NCBI RefSeq assembly: GCF_050563535.1
Contig: NZ_JBNXUO010000013.1
Coordinates: forward strand, 72,423-136,422
Direction of reading: 5' to 3'
DNA length: 64,000 bases
Origin: Falsiroseomonas sp050563535
GTDB taxonomy: Bacteria; Pseudomonadota; Alphaproteobacteria; Acetobacterales; Acetobacteraceae
Positions 1 to 9,000 of the stretch are shown here, piece after piece; within the stretch, counting starts at the first letter, position 1; each line of letters opens with the position of its first letter. The notes below the pieces were generated by a model that was given only the letters and a program-made list of their open reading frames with translations, was not told where the DNA came from and searched no databases. The translations under genes were made by a program, and so were the position numbers.

Positions 1-1
1 G

Positions 2-187
2 GCGGGGCTGGTGGATTGGCCGCTCGCGGCGGTCTTCGTCGGGGGCGGCGTGCTGGGCAGCCTGGGCGGGGCACGCGCGGCGGGGCGCCTGGCGCGCCGG
101 CGCGGGCTGCTCACCAGGGTCTTCGCCGGGCTGATCCTGCTCGTCGCCGCCTATGTCCTCGCCCGCAGCCTCGGCATGATGGGCTGA
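2..187 (+). CDS. TauE/SafE family sulfite/anion exporter, C-terminal end only
   Basis: The last 61 codons of a gene that begins before the window. The peptide has a Gly-rich segment (VFVGGGVLGSLGGARAA), a basic loop (RLARRRG) and a final hydrophobic helix (FAGLILLVAAYVLARS). This matches the usual C-terminus of TauE/SafE (DUF81) inner-membrane permeases, which export sulfite, sulfoacetate or related small anions. The frame was chosen because it runs open to a TGA at 185-187 with GC-rich third positions. The substrate cannot be told from this fragment. It converges on putA. Confidence 0.7.
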   Translation, partial: AGLVDWPLAAVFVGGGVLGSLGGARAAGRLARRRGLLTRVFAGLILLVAAYVLARSLGMMG

Positions 188-216
188 CGGAGGGGGCAGG
201 CCGGGGCGGGGCGGCA

Positions 217-3200
217 TCACAGGCTCATCAGGGTCGCGTTGCCGCCGGCGGCGGCGGTGTTGGTGGAGATGCTGCGCTCCGCCAGCAGCATGTCGGGCGG
301 GTAGGGATGCCCGTCGGCCAGTTCCGCCGGCGTGGCGGCGAGGACCGGGCGGATCGGCCCGTCGGAGGCCGCGACCGCGGCCAGGAGGCGCCGCAGCGCC
401 CCGTCCTCGCCCTCGAACAGCACCGCGTCGCAGCCCTCCGCATCCCCCCCCGCCGCGGGGCCGACCTGCCCGGCAAGGGCGGGCGGCAGGTCCTGGAGGA
501 TGGCGGCGGCGGCGGCCGGCGCCCGGATGCGGGCGGCGTTGCCGGTGGACAGGCAGGCGGCGAGTTGCCGCAGCAGGCCCGCCTCGGTGGCGGCGTGGCA
601 CAGCACCCGGCCGCGCGGGCGCAGCGCGTAGCGGTTCTCCTCCCCCACCGGGCCGGGCAGCGGCATGTCGAGGCCGAGGCGGGACGCCGCGACCTGCCGG
701 GCGCAGGCCGCCGCGTCCCGCCCGGTGGCGCGCAGCCAGCCGAGGAAGGCGGTGGCGGCTGGCGCGGGCGGCGTGGCGGGCAGGTCCGGCGCGGCCGGGC
801 CGGCGCCGAGCAGGCGGCGCAGGTAGAGCGGGCCGCCCGCCTTCGGCCCGGTGCCGGACAGCCGCTGCCCGCCGAAGGGCTGCACGCCCACCACCGCGCC
901 GATGAGGTTGCGGTTGACATAGGCGTTGCCGGCCGCGCTGCCGCCGATGGCGCGGGCCACCGCATCGTCGATGCGGGAATGCACGCCGAAGGTCAGCCCG
1001 TAGCCGGTGGCGTCGATCTCCCGCAGGGTCGCCTCCATCCCGCCGCGCGGGAAGCGCAGGACGTGCAGCACGGGCCCGAACACCTCGCGTTCCACATCGG
1101 CGACGCGCGCGACCTCGACCAGAGTCGGCGCGACGAAGGTGCCGCGGCGGCAGGCCTCCGGCAGCGGCGCGGCATGGACCGCATGGCCCCGCGCGCGCAT
1201 CGCCCCGACATGGCCGAGGATGCCGTCCCGCGCCGCCGCGCCGATGACCGGGCCGACATCGGTGGAGAGCCGGTCGGGCACGCCCACCGAAAGCTCCGCC
1301 ATCGCGCCGCGCAGCATCGCCAGCACGCGCCCCGCCACATCCTCCTGCACGCAGAGCAGCCGCAGCGCGGAGCAGCGCTGCCCCGCGCTGTCGAAGGCGG
1401 AGGCGAGCACGTCGGCCACCACCTGCTCCGGCAGGGCGGAACTGTCGACCACCAGCGCGTTCAGCCCGCCCGTCTCCGCCACCAGCGGCACCGGACGGCC
1501 ATCGGGGTCCAGCCGCCGGGCCAGCGCGCGGTTGATCAGCCGCGCCACCTCGGTCGAGCCGGTGAACATCACGCCGCGGATGCGCGCATCCTCCACCAGC
1601 CGCGCGCCCACCGCGCCGTCGCCGGGCAGGAACTGCAGCGCGCCCGGCGGCACCCCCGCCTCGTGCAGCAGCCCGACCGCGAGGGAGGCGACCAGCGGCG
1701 TCTCCTCGGCCGGCTTGGCCAGCACGACATTTCCCGCCGCCAGCGCCGCCGCCACCTGGCCGGTGAAGATCGCGAGCGGGAAGTTCCAGGGCGAGATGCA
1801 GGCCACGGGGCCGAGGGGGCGGTGCGTCGCCGCGTCCCAGCCGCGCAGCCCCGCGGCGTAGTAGCGCAGGAAGTCCACCGCCTCCCGCACCTCGCCCACC
1901 GCGTTCGGGATCGACTTGCCGGCCTCGCGCACGATCGGGCCGATGAGGGCGCCGAGGCGCGCCTCCATCAGCCCCGCCGCGCGCAGCAGCATCGCCGCGC
2001 GTTCGGCCGGCGGAACCGCCGCCCAGGCCGGGGCGGCCGCCACGGCGGCGGCGAGGGCGGCCTCCGCATCCTCGGCCGTCGCGTCGGCCACGCTGCCCAC
2101 CAGGTCGTCCCGGTCGGCGGGGTTCCGCATCTCCCGCCGCGCGCCCCCCGCGGCGCGGCCTTCCACCACCGGCGCGGCGAGGATCGGCGCGGCCGCGCCG
2201 TCCGGCAGGGTCCGCGCGAGCGTCGCGATGACCGCCTCGTCCGCCAGGTCGATCCCCGCGGAGTTCGGCCGCTCCGCGCCGAACAGGTCGCGCGGGGCGG
2301 CGATGCCGTCATGCGGACGGCCGATGGGGCGCAGCGCGCGCGCCTCCGCCACCGGGTCGGCGACCAGCGCCTCCACCGGCACCGCCGGGTCGTTGATGCG
2401 GTTGACGAAGGAGGAGTTGGCGCCGTTCTCCAGCAGGCGCCGCACCAGGTAGGCCAGCAGCGTCTCATGCGTGCCGACGGGGGCGTAGATGCGGCAGGGA
2501 CGGTCGAGCTTCGCGGGCCCCACCACCTCGTCGTAGAGCGCCTCCCCCATGCCGTGCAGGCACTGGAACTCGTAGTCGCCGGGGCGGAAGACGGGCCCCG
2601 CCATCGCGTGGATGGCAGCCAGCGTGCGCGCATTGTGGGTGGCGAACTGGGGGAAGGCCGCGTCGCGCGCCTCCAGCAGCCTGCGCGCGCAGGCGAGGTA
2701 GGAGACGTCGGTGTGGACCTTGCGGGTGAAGACCGGGAAATCCTCCATCCCGTCCTGCTGCGCGCGCTTGATCTCGCTGTCCCAGTACGCGCCCTTGACC
2801 AGCCGCACCATCATCCGCCGCCGCGTCCGCCGCGCCAGGTCCAGCACCTCGTCGATGACCAGGGGCGCGCGCTTCCCGTAGGCCTGCACGACGAAGCCGA
2901 GCCCGTCCCAGCCCGCCAGCGCCGGGTCGATGGCCAGCGCGCCCAGGATGTCGAGCGAGAGGTCGAGCCGGTCCTGCTCCTCCGCGTCGATGTTGAGCCC
3001 GATTCCGTGCCCGCGCGCGAGGGCGGCGAGATGCTGCACGCGCGGCAGCAGCTCCGCCATCACCCGCCCGCGCTGCGCGCGGGCGTAGCGGGGATGCAGC
3101 GCCGACAGCTTGATCGAGATGCCCGGCCCCTCGATCGGCCCGCGCCCGGCGGCGGCGGCGCCGATCGCGCCGATCGCCTCCCCATAGGCCGCGAGGTAGC

Positions 3201-3894
3201 GCGCCGCGTCCCCCGCCGTCGCCGCGGCCTCGCCCAGCATGTCGTAGGAATGGCGGTAGCCCCGCGCCTCCCGCCGGGCGGCGCGGGCCAGCGCCTCGGC
3301 GATCGTCTCGCCGGTGACGAACTGCTCGCCCAGCATCCGCATCGCGAGGTCGACGCCGCGGCGGATCACCGGCTCCCCCGCCCGCGCGACGAGGCGCGTC
3401 AGCGCCGCGCCGAGCCCCGCCTCGCCCTCGACCGAGGCGAGCCGCCCGGTCACCACCAGCCCCCAGGTCGCGGCGTTCACGAACAGCGAACGGCCGGGGC
3501 CGAGATGCGCGGCCCAGTCACCCCGCCCCAGCTTGTCGCGGATCAGCGCGTCGCGCGTCGCCGCATCGGGGATGCGCAGCAGCGCCTCGGCCAGGCACAT
3601 CAGCGCGACGCCCTCGGCCGAGGAGAGCGAGAATTCCTGCACCAGCGCGGCCACGCCCCCGCCCGTGCCCTTCGCGCGCAGCGCGGCGACCAGGCGGCGC
3701 GCCAGCGCCGCCGCCGCCGCATCCTCGGCGGGCGGCAGGGCGGCGGCGGCGAGCAGGGGCGGCAGGCAGGCCGTCTCGGCGCGCCGGTACGCGCCGGTGA
3801 TCGCGGCCCGCAGCGGCGGCTGCGGCACCGCCTCGGCGGCGAGCGCCGCGAAGGGGCGTGGCGGCGCGGAGGCCCGGGGGGCGGTGGTGTCCAT
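217..3894 (-). CDS. putA: Bifunctional proline dehydrogenase / L-glutamate gamma-semialdehyde dehydrogenase PutA
   Basis: Oxidises proline to glutamate in two steps: FAD-dependent proline dehydrogenase, then NAD-dependent P5C dehydrogenase. At 1225 residues it has no N-terminal ribbon-helix-helix DNA-binding domain, so it should be an enzyme only. The PRODH barrel carries EFQCLHGMGEALYDEVVG near residue 440. The aldehyde dehydrogenase half shows PWNFPLAIFTGQ near 703, FTGSTEVA, and the catalytic Cys in AGQRCSALR near 836. About 190 further residues after the dehydrogenase domain match the extra C-terminal ALDH-like domain of long ('type B') PutA proteins. No PutR/Lrp-type regulator lies beside it. 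The start is the only upstream ATG before a low-coding-bias stretch. Confidence 0.96.
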   Translation of the reverse strand: MDTTAPRASAPPRPFAALAAEAVPQPPLRAAITGAYRRAETACLPPLLAAAALPPAEDAAAAALARRLVAALRAKGTGGGVAALVQEFSLSSAEGVALMCLAEALLRIPDAATRDALIRDKLGRGDWAAHLGPGRSLFVNAATWGLVVTGRLASVEGEAGLGAALTRLVARAGEPVIRRGVDLAMRMLGEQFVTGETIAEALARAARREARGYRHSYDMLGEAAATAGDAARYLAAYGEAIGAIGAAAAGRGPIEGPGISIKLSALHPRYARAQRGRVMAELLPRVQHLAALARGHGIGLNIDAEEQDRLDLSLDILGALAIDPALAGWDGLGFVVQAYGKRAPLVIDEVLDLARRTRRRMMVRLVKGAYWDSEIKRAQQDGMEDFPVFTRKVHTDVSYLACARRLLEARDAAFPQFATHNARTLAAIHAMAGPVFRPGDYEFQCLHGMGEALYDEVVGPAKLDRPCRIYAPVGTHETLLAYLVRRLLENGANSSFVNRINDPAVPVEALVADPVAEARALRPIGRPHDGIAAPRDLFGAERPNSAGIDLADEAVIATLARTLPDGAAAPILAAPVVEGRAAGGARREMRNPADRDDLVGSVADATAEDAEAALAAAVAAAPAWAAVPPAERAAMLLRAAGLMEARLGALIGPIVREAGKSIPNAVGEVREAVDFLRYYAAGLRGWDAATHRPLGPVACISPWNFPLAIFTGQVAAALAAGNVVLAKPAEETPLVASLAVGLLHEAGVPPGALQFLPGDGAVGARLVEDARIRGVMFTGSTEVARLINRALARRLDPDGRPVPLVAETGGLNALVVDSSALPEQVVADVLASAFDSAGQRCSALRLLCVQEDVAGRVLAMLRGAMAELSVGVPDRLSTDVGPVIGAAARDGILGHVGAMRARGHAVHAAPLPEACRRGTFVAPTLVEVARVADVEREVFGPVLHVLRFPRGGMEATLREIDATGYGLTFGVHSRIDDAVARAIGGSAAGNAYVNRNLIGAVVGVQPFGGQRLSGTGPKAGGPLYLRRLLGAGPAAPDLPATPPAPAATAFLGWLRATGRDAAACARQVAASRLGLDMPLPGPVGEENRYALRPRGRVLCHAATEAGLLRQLAACLSTGNAARIRAPAAAAAILQDLPPALAGQVGPAAGGDAEGCDAVLFEGEDGALRRLLAAVAASDGPIRPVLAATPAELADGHPYPPDMLLAERSISTNTAAAGGNATLMSL

Positions 3895-4014
3895 CGTGAT
3901 GCGCCGTCCTGTCCGGCCGCGGCCCGCGGCCCGTGGTCCCCAGCCTATCGCGCCCGCCGCATCCGTGCATCACGCTGTCGCGCCTTCCCGCGCTTGGCCC
4001 GCTGTCGGGCGGGC

Positions 4015-4040
4015 GGAACCGGCGGCGCGGGGCGGCGGTT
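4015..4040 (+). promoter_or_regulatory. Possible EcfG-type (general stress response) promoter
   Basis: GGAAC at 4015-4019 is followed after 17 bases by GGTT at 4037-4040. The alphaproteobacterial EcfG consensus is GGAAC, 16-17 bases, CGTT, so there is one mismatch. It sits about 85 bases before the proposed DUF2243 start. Short motifs like this occur by chance in such GC-rich DNA. Confidence 0.3.
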
Positions 4041-4126
4041 ATCCGCACCCGTAACCCGCAGGGAGCCCCGCATGCCGCGCCGCCATGCCATCAGGCCCGC
4101 CGCTGCCGCCCCCGCGGGGCCTGCGG

Positions 4127-4642
4127 ATGCGTCCCATGGCTGACGCCCCCTTCCCCGGCGATGCGCCGCGCGAGGGGACGCGCTTCCCCCGCTCGGCCGG
4201 CATCCTGCTCGGCCTCGGCCTCGGCGGCTTCTTCGACGGGATCGTGCTGCACCAGGTCTTGCAATGGCACCACCTGCTGACCAGCGCCGGCTATCCGCCG
4301 GACAGCGTGGCGAACCTGCGGGTCAACACGCTGGCCGACGGGCTGTTCCACGCCAGCACCTACGTCTTCGTCGTGCTCGGCCTCGCGGTGCTGTGGCGGC
4401 ACGCGCGGCGGCCGCATCCGCGCTGGGCGCGCGGCGTGCTCGCGGCGACGGTCCTGATGGGCTTCGGGATCTTCAACCTCGTCGAGGGGATCGTGGACCA
4501 CCACATCCTCGGCATCCACCACGTCAACGAGACGGTCCCGAGGGAGCAGTGGATCCTGTGGGACCTGGGCTTCCTCGCCTGGGGCGCGGCGATGCTGGCG
4601 GGCGGTTGGTGGTGGCTGCGGCGCCTGCGCCACCGCGCCTGA
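4127..4642 (+). CDS. DUF2243 family integral membrane protein
   Basis: A small four-helix inner-membrane protein. The conserved core GLGLGGFFDGIVLHQVLQWHH and the later VEGIVDHHILGIHHV are the His-rich signatures of DUF2243; the paired histidines inside helices suggest metal or haem binding, but no function is established. Hydrophobic segments lie near residues 25-45, 75-95, 105-125 and 145-165. The start is uncertain: ATG codons at 4085, 4127 and 4136 are all in frame and none has a strong Shine-Dalgarno. An EcfG-like promoter motif lies upstream. The gene ends 15 bases before the convergent kinase gene. Confidence 0.8.
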   Translation: MRPMADAPFPGDAPREGTRFPRSAGILLGLGLGGFFDGIVLHQVLQWHHLLTSAGYPPDSVANLRVNTLADGLFHASTYVFVVLGLAVLWRHARRPHPRWARGVLAATVLMGFGIFNLVEGIVDHHILGIHHVNETVPREQWILWDLGFLAWGAAMLAGGWWWLRRLRHRA

Positions 4643-4657
4643 CCGCCCGGCCCCCCG

Positions 4658-6379
4658 TCAGCCGCCCCCGGCCCGGCCCGCGGCCTTCGCCAGCGCGGCA
4701 TCGACGGCGGCGGCAAGCTGGTGCTGCTCGTACGGCTTGGCCAGGCGCGGCAGGTCCGCGGGGGCCGCGCCCACGGCCATGTCGGCGAAGCCGGTGGCCA
4801 GCACCGTCGGCAGCCGGGGCCGCAGCGCGCGCGCGGCCAGCGCAAGTTCCAGCCCCGTCATCCCCGGCATGGCGTAGTCGGTCACCAGCAGGTCGAAGGG
4901 AACGCCGCCGTTCAGCAGGTCCAGCGCCGCCGCCGCCGACCCGGCCGCGACGACGCTGTGGCCCAGATCCTCCAGCATCTCCGCCGTGCTGCGCGCGATC
5001 AGCGGGTCGTCGTCGACCAGCAGGACGCGGGACGGCGGCGCCGGGCCGGGCGCCGCGCGCCCGGTGCCCCTCGCCGTGCCCGCCGGCGGCTCGGCGCCGG
5101 TCGCGGGCGGGGCGACGGGCAGCAGGATCTCGGCCACCGTCCCCTGCCCCTCCACGCTGGACAGCCGCAGGTCGCCGCCGAGCTGCCGCGCGACCCCGTG
5201 CACCATGGACAGGCCGAGCCCCGTGCCCTGCCCGGGCGACTTGGTCGAGAAGAAGGGCTCCACCGCGCGCGCCAGCGTCGCGGCATCCATCCCGCGCCCG
5301 GTATCCGCCACGGCCAGGCGCAGGAAGCGGCCGCCTTCCGCCTCCTCCGCGGCGGCGCCGACGCGGATGTCGATGCGCCCGCCCTCAGGCATCGCGTCGC
5401 GCGCGTTCACCGCCAGGTTCAGCAGCGCCAGCTCGATCTGGTTGGCATCCGCCAGGGCTGGCGGCAGGCCGGGCGCCGCCTCGATCCGCAGCTCGATCCG
5501 CGGCCCGACGGACCGCCGCAGCAGTTCCGCGATGCCGTCCACCAGCTGGGCGAGGTCGACCGCCTCCGCCCGCAGGTCCTGCCGGCGCGCGAAGGCCAGC
5601 AGCCGCTGGGTCAGCGCCGCGCCGCGCTTCGCGCCCTGCATGGCGCCGTCCACCAGCCGGTGCAGGCGGGCATCCCCCGCCGGCAGGCGCTTGCGCAGCA
5701 GCGACAGGTTGCCGAGCACGGCCATCAGCAGGTTGTTGAAGTCGTGCGCGACGCCGCCGGTCAGCTGTCCGATCGCCTCCACCTTCTGCGACTGGCGCAG
5801 CTGCGCCTCCACCTGCTCGCGCCCGGCCATTTGCTCCTGCAGGCGCGCATTCGCCTCGCGCAGCTCGCGCGTGCGCCCGGCCACGCGTTCCTCCAGCGTC
5901 TCGTTCACCCGCTTCAGCGCCTCCTCGCCCAGCCGCAAGTCCTCCAGCCGCGCGCGCGCCTCGTATTGCCGGCGCCGCGCGCGCAGCGCGGCGCGGGCGA
6001 CGCTGACCAGCGTCGTCGGATGGAAGGGACGTTCGAGGAAGGAGACGTTCCCCAGCACCTCCCACAGCCGGGCCGCGGCGGGGTTGCGTTCCGGCCCGCC
6101 GCCATGTCCGGTCAGCAGGATGAAGGGGAAGTCGGACCATGGCGGCTGCGCCGCCAGCCGCGCGGCGAGCGGGGCGAGGTCCACGTCGCGGAACGCCTCC
6201 TCCGCCACCACCGCCAGCCCGGCTCCCGCCTCGATCCCGGCCAGCAGGCCCGCGGTCCCGCCGACCGGATCGGCCGCCATGCCGGCCTCGCGCAGCAGCA
6301 TGGCGGCGAGGGTCGCGTCGCGCCCGCGCGGCGCCAGCACCAGCGCGCGCTCCGACAGGCCGGCATCGCCGGCGCTCAT
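4658..6379 (-). CDS. Hybrid sensor histidine kinase with N-terminal pseudo-receiver and C-terminal receiver
   Basis: A soluble 573-residue kinase without membrane segments. Residues about 10-130 resemble a receiver fold, but the phosphoacceptor region reads LAVVAEEAF, so the Asp is missing. A coiled coil (about 135-200) leads to the HisKA domain with GGVAHDFNNLL (His near 212), then an ATPase domain with NLAVNARDAM (N box), DTGRGMD and GQGTGLGLS. A proper receiver follows (LLVDDD near 455, acceptor Asp in VTDYAMPG near 500). The start codon overlaps the stop of the KaiC-like gene by ATGA, so the two are translated together. The kinase probably reads out or controls the KaiC protein; this is inferred from the coupling only. 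Confidence 0.9.
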   Translation of the reverse strand: MSAGDAGLSERALVLAPRGRDATLAAMLLREAGMAADPVGGTAGLLAGIEAGAGLAVVAEEAFRDVDLAPLAARLAAQPPWSDFPFILLTGHGGGPERNPAAARLWEVLGNVSFLERPFHPTTLVSVARAALRARRRQYEARARLEDLRLGEEALKRVNETLEERVAGRTRELREANARLQEQMAGREQVEAQLRQSQKVEAIGQLTGGVAHDFNNLLMAVLGNLSLLRKRLPAGDARLHRLVDGAMQGAKRGAALTQRLLAFARRQDLRAEAVDLAQLVDGIAELLRRSVGPRIELRIEAAPGLPPALADANQIELALLNLAVNARDAMPEGGRIDIRVGAAAEEAEGGRFLRLAVADTGRGMDAATLARAVEPFFSTKSPGQGTGLGLSMVHGVARQLGGDLRLSSVEGQGTVAEILLPVAPPATGAEPPAGTARGTGRAAPGPAPPSRVLLVDDDPLIARSTAEMLEDLGHSVVAAGSAAAALDLLNGGVPFDLLVTDYAMPGMTGLELALAARALRPRLPTVLATGFADMAVGAAPADLPRLAKPYEQHQLAAAVDAALAKAAGRAGGG

Positions 6380-7878
6380 CCGGCCTGGTCGTCCATCAGC
6401 GGCGCATCCGCCCCGACATAGACCGGCACGCCCCGCAGCACGCCCTGGAAGGCCGCCAGCGGCTGGCCGATCCGGATGCCGCCGTCATCGATGCGGAATT
6501 CGCGGATCGTGTCCTCGTGCCCGCTGGCTCGCTTCTTGATGACGGAGATGGCGCGCCGCACCCGCCCCAGCGCCTCGAAGTAGCGCAGCAGCACCACCGT
6601 GTCGGCCAGGTAGGTGACATCCACCGGCGCCTTCATGTCGCCGACCAGCCCGTGCTGCGCGACCGGCAGGAAGGTGGTGGTGCCCTGGCGGTTCAGGTAC
6701 TGCAGCAGCTCGTGGATGTGCAGCACCAGGTCGCGCTCGTCAGGCATCGCCGACTGGTAGCCGTTCAGGCTGTCGATCACCACGACGCTGACGCCGCGGG
6801 AATCGACGCGGTGCCGGACGCGGTGGGAGAATTCGCCGGGGGAGAGTTCGGCCGCATCCACCTGCTCCACTGTCAGCAGGCCGTCGCGCTGCATCGCGGC
6901 CAGGTCGATGCCCATCGCCCGGACGCGGCTGAGCAGCAGGCCGAGCTCCTCGTCGAAGACGAACAGCGCCGCCTTCTCGCCGCGCGCCACCGCCGCCATC
7001 GCGAACTGGATGGCCAGCAGCGACTTGCCGGTGCCGGCCGGGCCGATGATCAGCGTGCTCGACCCCCTCTCCACCCCGCCGCCGAGCAGCCGGTCGAGAT
7101 CCTCGACGCCGCTGCCCTGGGGGTCGCGCGCGAAGTCCCGGCGGTGCTCGGCCGCCACCAGGCGGGGGAAGACGCGGATCCCGCCGGTCTCGATCGTGTA
7201 GTCGTGGAAGCCGCCGCGGAAGCGCTGGCCGCGGTACTTCACCACCCGCATCCGCCGCCTTTCCGCCCCGTAGCTGGGGGCGAGTTCCTCGAGGCGGATC
7301 ACGCCATGCGCGACGCTGTGCACGGTCTTGTCCTCGACTTCGGTGGTCAGGTCGTCGAGCATCAGCACGGTCGCGCCATGGCGGGCGAAGTAGTGCTTCA
7401 GCGCCAGGATCTGCCGGCGATAGCGCAGCGACCCCTGCGCGAGCAGCCGGATCTCCGACAGGCTGTCCAGCACCAGGCGTGACGGGACCGCGCGTTCCAC
7501 CGCCGTGAAGATCGCGCGAGTCGTCTCGCCGAGCTCGAGGTCGGAGGAGTAGAGCAGGCTCTGCTGCTGGTCGGCGTCGAGCAGGCTTTCCGGCGGCGTC
7601 AGCTCGAACACCTCGATCTCCGGGTCGATCGCCCAGCCATGGGATGCGGCGCCGTCGCGCAGCTCCGCCTCCGACTCCGACAGCGTGATGTAGAGCCCGC
7701 GCTCGCCCCTCGCCGCGCCGTCCATCAGGAACTGCAGCGCGACCGTCGTCTTGCCCGTGCCCGGGCTTCCCTCCAGCAGGTAGACGCGCCCGCGCGACAG
7801 GCCGCCGGAGAGCACGTTGTCCAGGCCCGCGATGCCGGTGGCGGCCTTGCCGTGTCCCGCCTGCGGCGCTTCCTTCAT
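6376..7878 (-). CDS. kaiC: KaiC-like tandem RecA-fold ATPase
   Basis: A 500-residue double-domain ATPase close in length to cyanobacterial KaiC. Walker A motifs are GSPGTGKTT near residue 36 and GPAGTGKSL near 274. The second domain has the catalytic Glu pair in FVFDEELGLLLSR; the first has LSESEAELRDG, with only one of the two acidic residues, as is common in non-cyanobacterial homologues. No KaiA or KaiB gene is present. The ATG at 7878 was chosen because it follows GAGGATGACCGG, a good ribosome site; the open frame extends further upstream but loses coding bias. Family members outside cyanobacteria are linked to timing or stress survival, so a clock role is not assured. Confidence 0.9.
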   Translation of the reverse strand: MKEAPQAGHGKAATGIAGLDNVLSGGLSRGRVYLLEGSPGTGKTTVALQFLMDGAARGERGLYITLSESEAELRDGAASHGWAIDPEIEVFELTPPESLLDADQQQSLLYSSDLELGETTRAIFTAVERAVPSRLVLDSLSEIRLLAQGSLRYRRQILALKHYFARHGATVLMLDDLTTEVEDKTVHSVAHGVIRLEELAPSYGAERRRMRVVKYRGQRFRGGFHDYTIETGGIRVFPRLVAAEHRRDFARDPQGSGVEDLDRLLGGGVERGSSTLIIGPAGTGKSLLAIQFAMAAVARGEKAALFVFDEELGLLLSRVRAMGIDLAAMQRDGLLTVEQVDAAELSPGEFSHRVRHRVDSRGVSVVVIDSLNGYQSAMPDERDLVLHIHELLQYLNRQGTTTFLPVAQHGLVGDMKAPVDVTYLADTVVLLRYFEALGRVRRAISVIKKRASGHEDTIREFRIDDGGIRIGQPLAAFQGVLRGVPVYVGADAPLMDDQAG

Positions 7879-8181
7879 CCGGTCATCCTCTTGCGTCATG
7901 GGCGCGTCCCGCCTGTGGTCGGCAGGACAGAAAGCCGCCCGAGGCTGGAAAGCGGCGGGCGGTCGATCCGGTTCCGTCCCCTGACGGCAGCGTGGCCGCG
8001 GCCACGGGGGCGCGGAAGGGCGGCGCCGCGCCACGAAGCCGTGATGGACAGGGTGGGACGGCCATGACCACATGATCCCGCGTGGCGGTCCTGGACGTCG
8101 CCTCCGGCGGGCAGGCCCGCCCGGCTCGCGCGGGCCACCCTGCCGTTCCCGCGGCTCCGCCCCATCGAAGGACATCGCAGC
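7879..8181. other. Divergent intergenic region between kaiC-like and DUF1488 genes
   Basis: About 300 bases without a convincing gene. On the minus strand GGAAC (7971-7975) is followed 16 bases later by CGCT (7951-7954), a weak EcfG-like match that could serve the kaiC operon. Two short inverted repeats are visible (GTGGCCGCGGCCAC around 7991-8004 and GGCGGGCAGGCCCGCC around 8107-8122). Nothing else stands out. Confidence 0.3.
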
Positions 8182-8478
8182 ATGACCCCGGCACAGGCCA
8201 CCGACGTCGCCGCCCCGCGCTGGGACGGGCGGCGCATCCTGTTCGACCTGGCCTGGGAAGGCGGCGACGTCGCCTGCGCCATCTCCCCCGACGCATTGCG
8301 GGAGCTGAGCGCGCGGCGCTGCTTCCGCCCCGCCGACCTGCTGCGCTGCTTCGAGGCGGAGCGCGGCCGGGTGGAGGCGATCGCGCGCGGCAAGCTGCGC
8401 GCCCGCACGGTGCGCGTGCCCGGCATCCTGGCCATCTGGTCGGACGACGTGGAGGATGCGCGCCCCGCGCCCGGCTGA
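8182..8478 (+). CDS. DUF1488 family small protein
   Basis: A 98-residue cytosolic protein. The pattern RILFDLAWEGGDVACAISPDAL, then LLRCFEAERGRVEAIARGKL, is typical of DUF1488, a small alpha/beta family widespread in proteobacteria with no assigned function. The ATG follows AAGGACATCGCAGC, a usable ribosome site. It is the first of a run of small, independently spaced plus-strand genes (with the cold-shock protein and two others) that looks like a stress-adaptation neighbourhood. A GC-rich hairpin lies just after its stop. Confidence 0.75.
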   Translation: MTPAQATDVAAPRWDGRRILFDLAWEGGDVACAISPDALRELSARRCFRPADLLRCFEAERGRVEAIARGKLRARTVRVPGILAIWSDDVEDARPAPG

Positions 8479-8500
8479 CGCCGCCCCGCGGCCCGCGGGA

Positions 8501-8528
8501 CCCCGCCCCCCGCGCGGCGCGGGCGGGG
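8501..8528. terminator. GC-rich hairpin after the DUF1488 gene
   Basis: CCCCGCCC and GGGCGGGG flank a GC-rich inner palindrome. There is no U-tract directly after (the next T run is only TTT at 8537-8539), so it is at best a weak intrinsic or Rho-assisted terminator. Confidence 0.4.
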
Positions 8529-8543
8529 CCGCGGCGTTTCGCC

Positions 8544-8572
8544 TTGCGTCCGGCCCCGGCAGCGCCCATGTT
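8544..8572 (+). promoter_or_regulatory. Possible sigma-70 promoter for the cold-shock gene
   Basis: TTGCGT (8544-8549), 17 bases, CATGTT (8567-8572). This would give a 5' untranslated leader of about 130 bases, in keeping with the long leaders usual for csp mRNAs. The boxes are only partial matches. Confidence 0.3.
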
Positions 8573-8707
8573 GGTGGCGTCAATCTCGTCTGGTTCGGCC
8601 TGCTCCCCTGCTCATGATCGAGCGCCGAGCCCGCGTCCGTTGCCCTGCGACCTTGATCCGCTGCGCGATCGGCGCGCGGCGTACCTCAGCGCGAACGGAA
8701 CACCGCC

Positions 8708-8914
8708 ATGTCCACCGGCACCGTGAAATGGTTCAACGCCACCAAGGGCTACGGCTTCATCCAGCCCGATGATGGCGGCAACGACGTCTTCCTCCACATC
8801 TCCGACGTGCAGCGCTCCGGCCTGCAGGACGTGCGCGAGGGCGACAAGCTGGAATTCGACGTGCAGCGCGGCCAGCAGGGCAAGCTGTCCGCCTGCAACC
8901 TGAAGCAGGCCTGA
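8708..8914 (+). CDS. Cold-shock domain protein (CspA family)
   Basis: A 68-residue single OB-fold nucleic-acid-binding protein. MSTGTVKWFNATKGYGFIQPDD holds the RNP1 motif (KGYGFIQ) and DVFLHIS the RNP2 motif; the aromatic residues that stack on single-stranded RNA or DNA are intact. The length is normal for the family. It probably acts as an RNA chaperone at low temperature or in stationary phase. The leader upstream is long enough to be structured. Which csp paralogue it is cannot be told from sequence alone, so no number is given. Confidence 0.96.
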   Translation: MSTGTVKWFNATKGYGFIQPDDGGNDVFLHISDVQRSGLQDVREGDKLEFDVQRGQQGKLSACNLKQA

Positions 8915-9000
8915 CACCGACCGATGCCACCCGGGCGGCCGGCGCGAACCCCGCGCCGGCCGCCCGGCCGCCATCCGACCACCCAAGGAGGGGCACCGTG

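Noticed and set aside
16..4143. A 1375-codon open frame on the plus strand across putA
   Set aside because: It is an antisense shadow of putA caused by very high GC; its translation is low-complexity Arg/Gly/Ala and matches no family, while the minus strand encodes a complete PutA.
7879..8583. Upstream extension of the KaiC-like frame to 735 residues
   Set aside because: The extra 235 residues are Arg/Gly/Pro-rich without family similarity, and a good ribosome site precedes the ATG at 7878.
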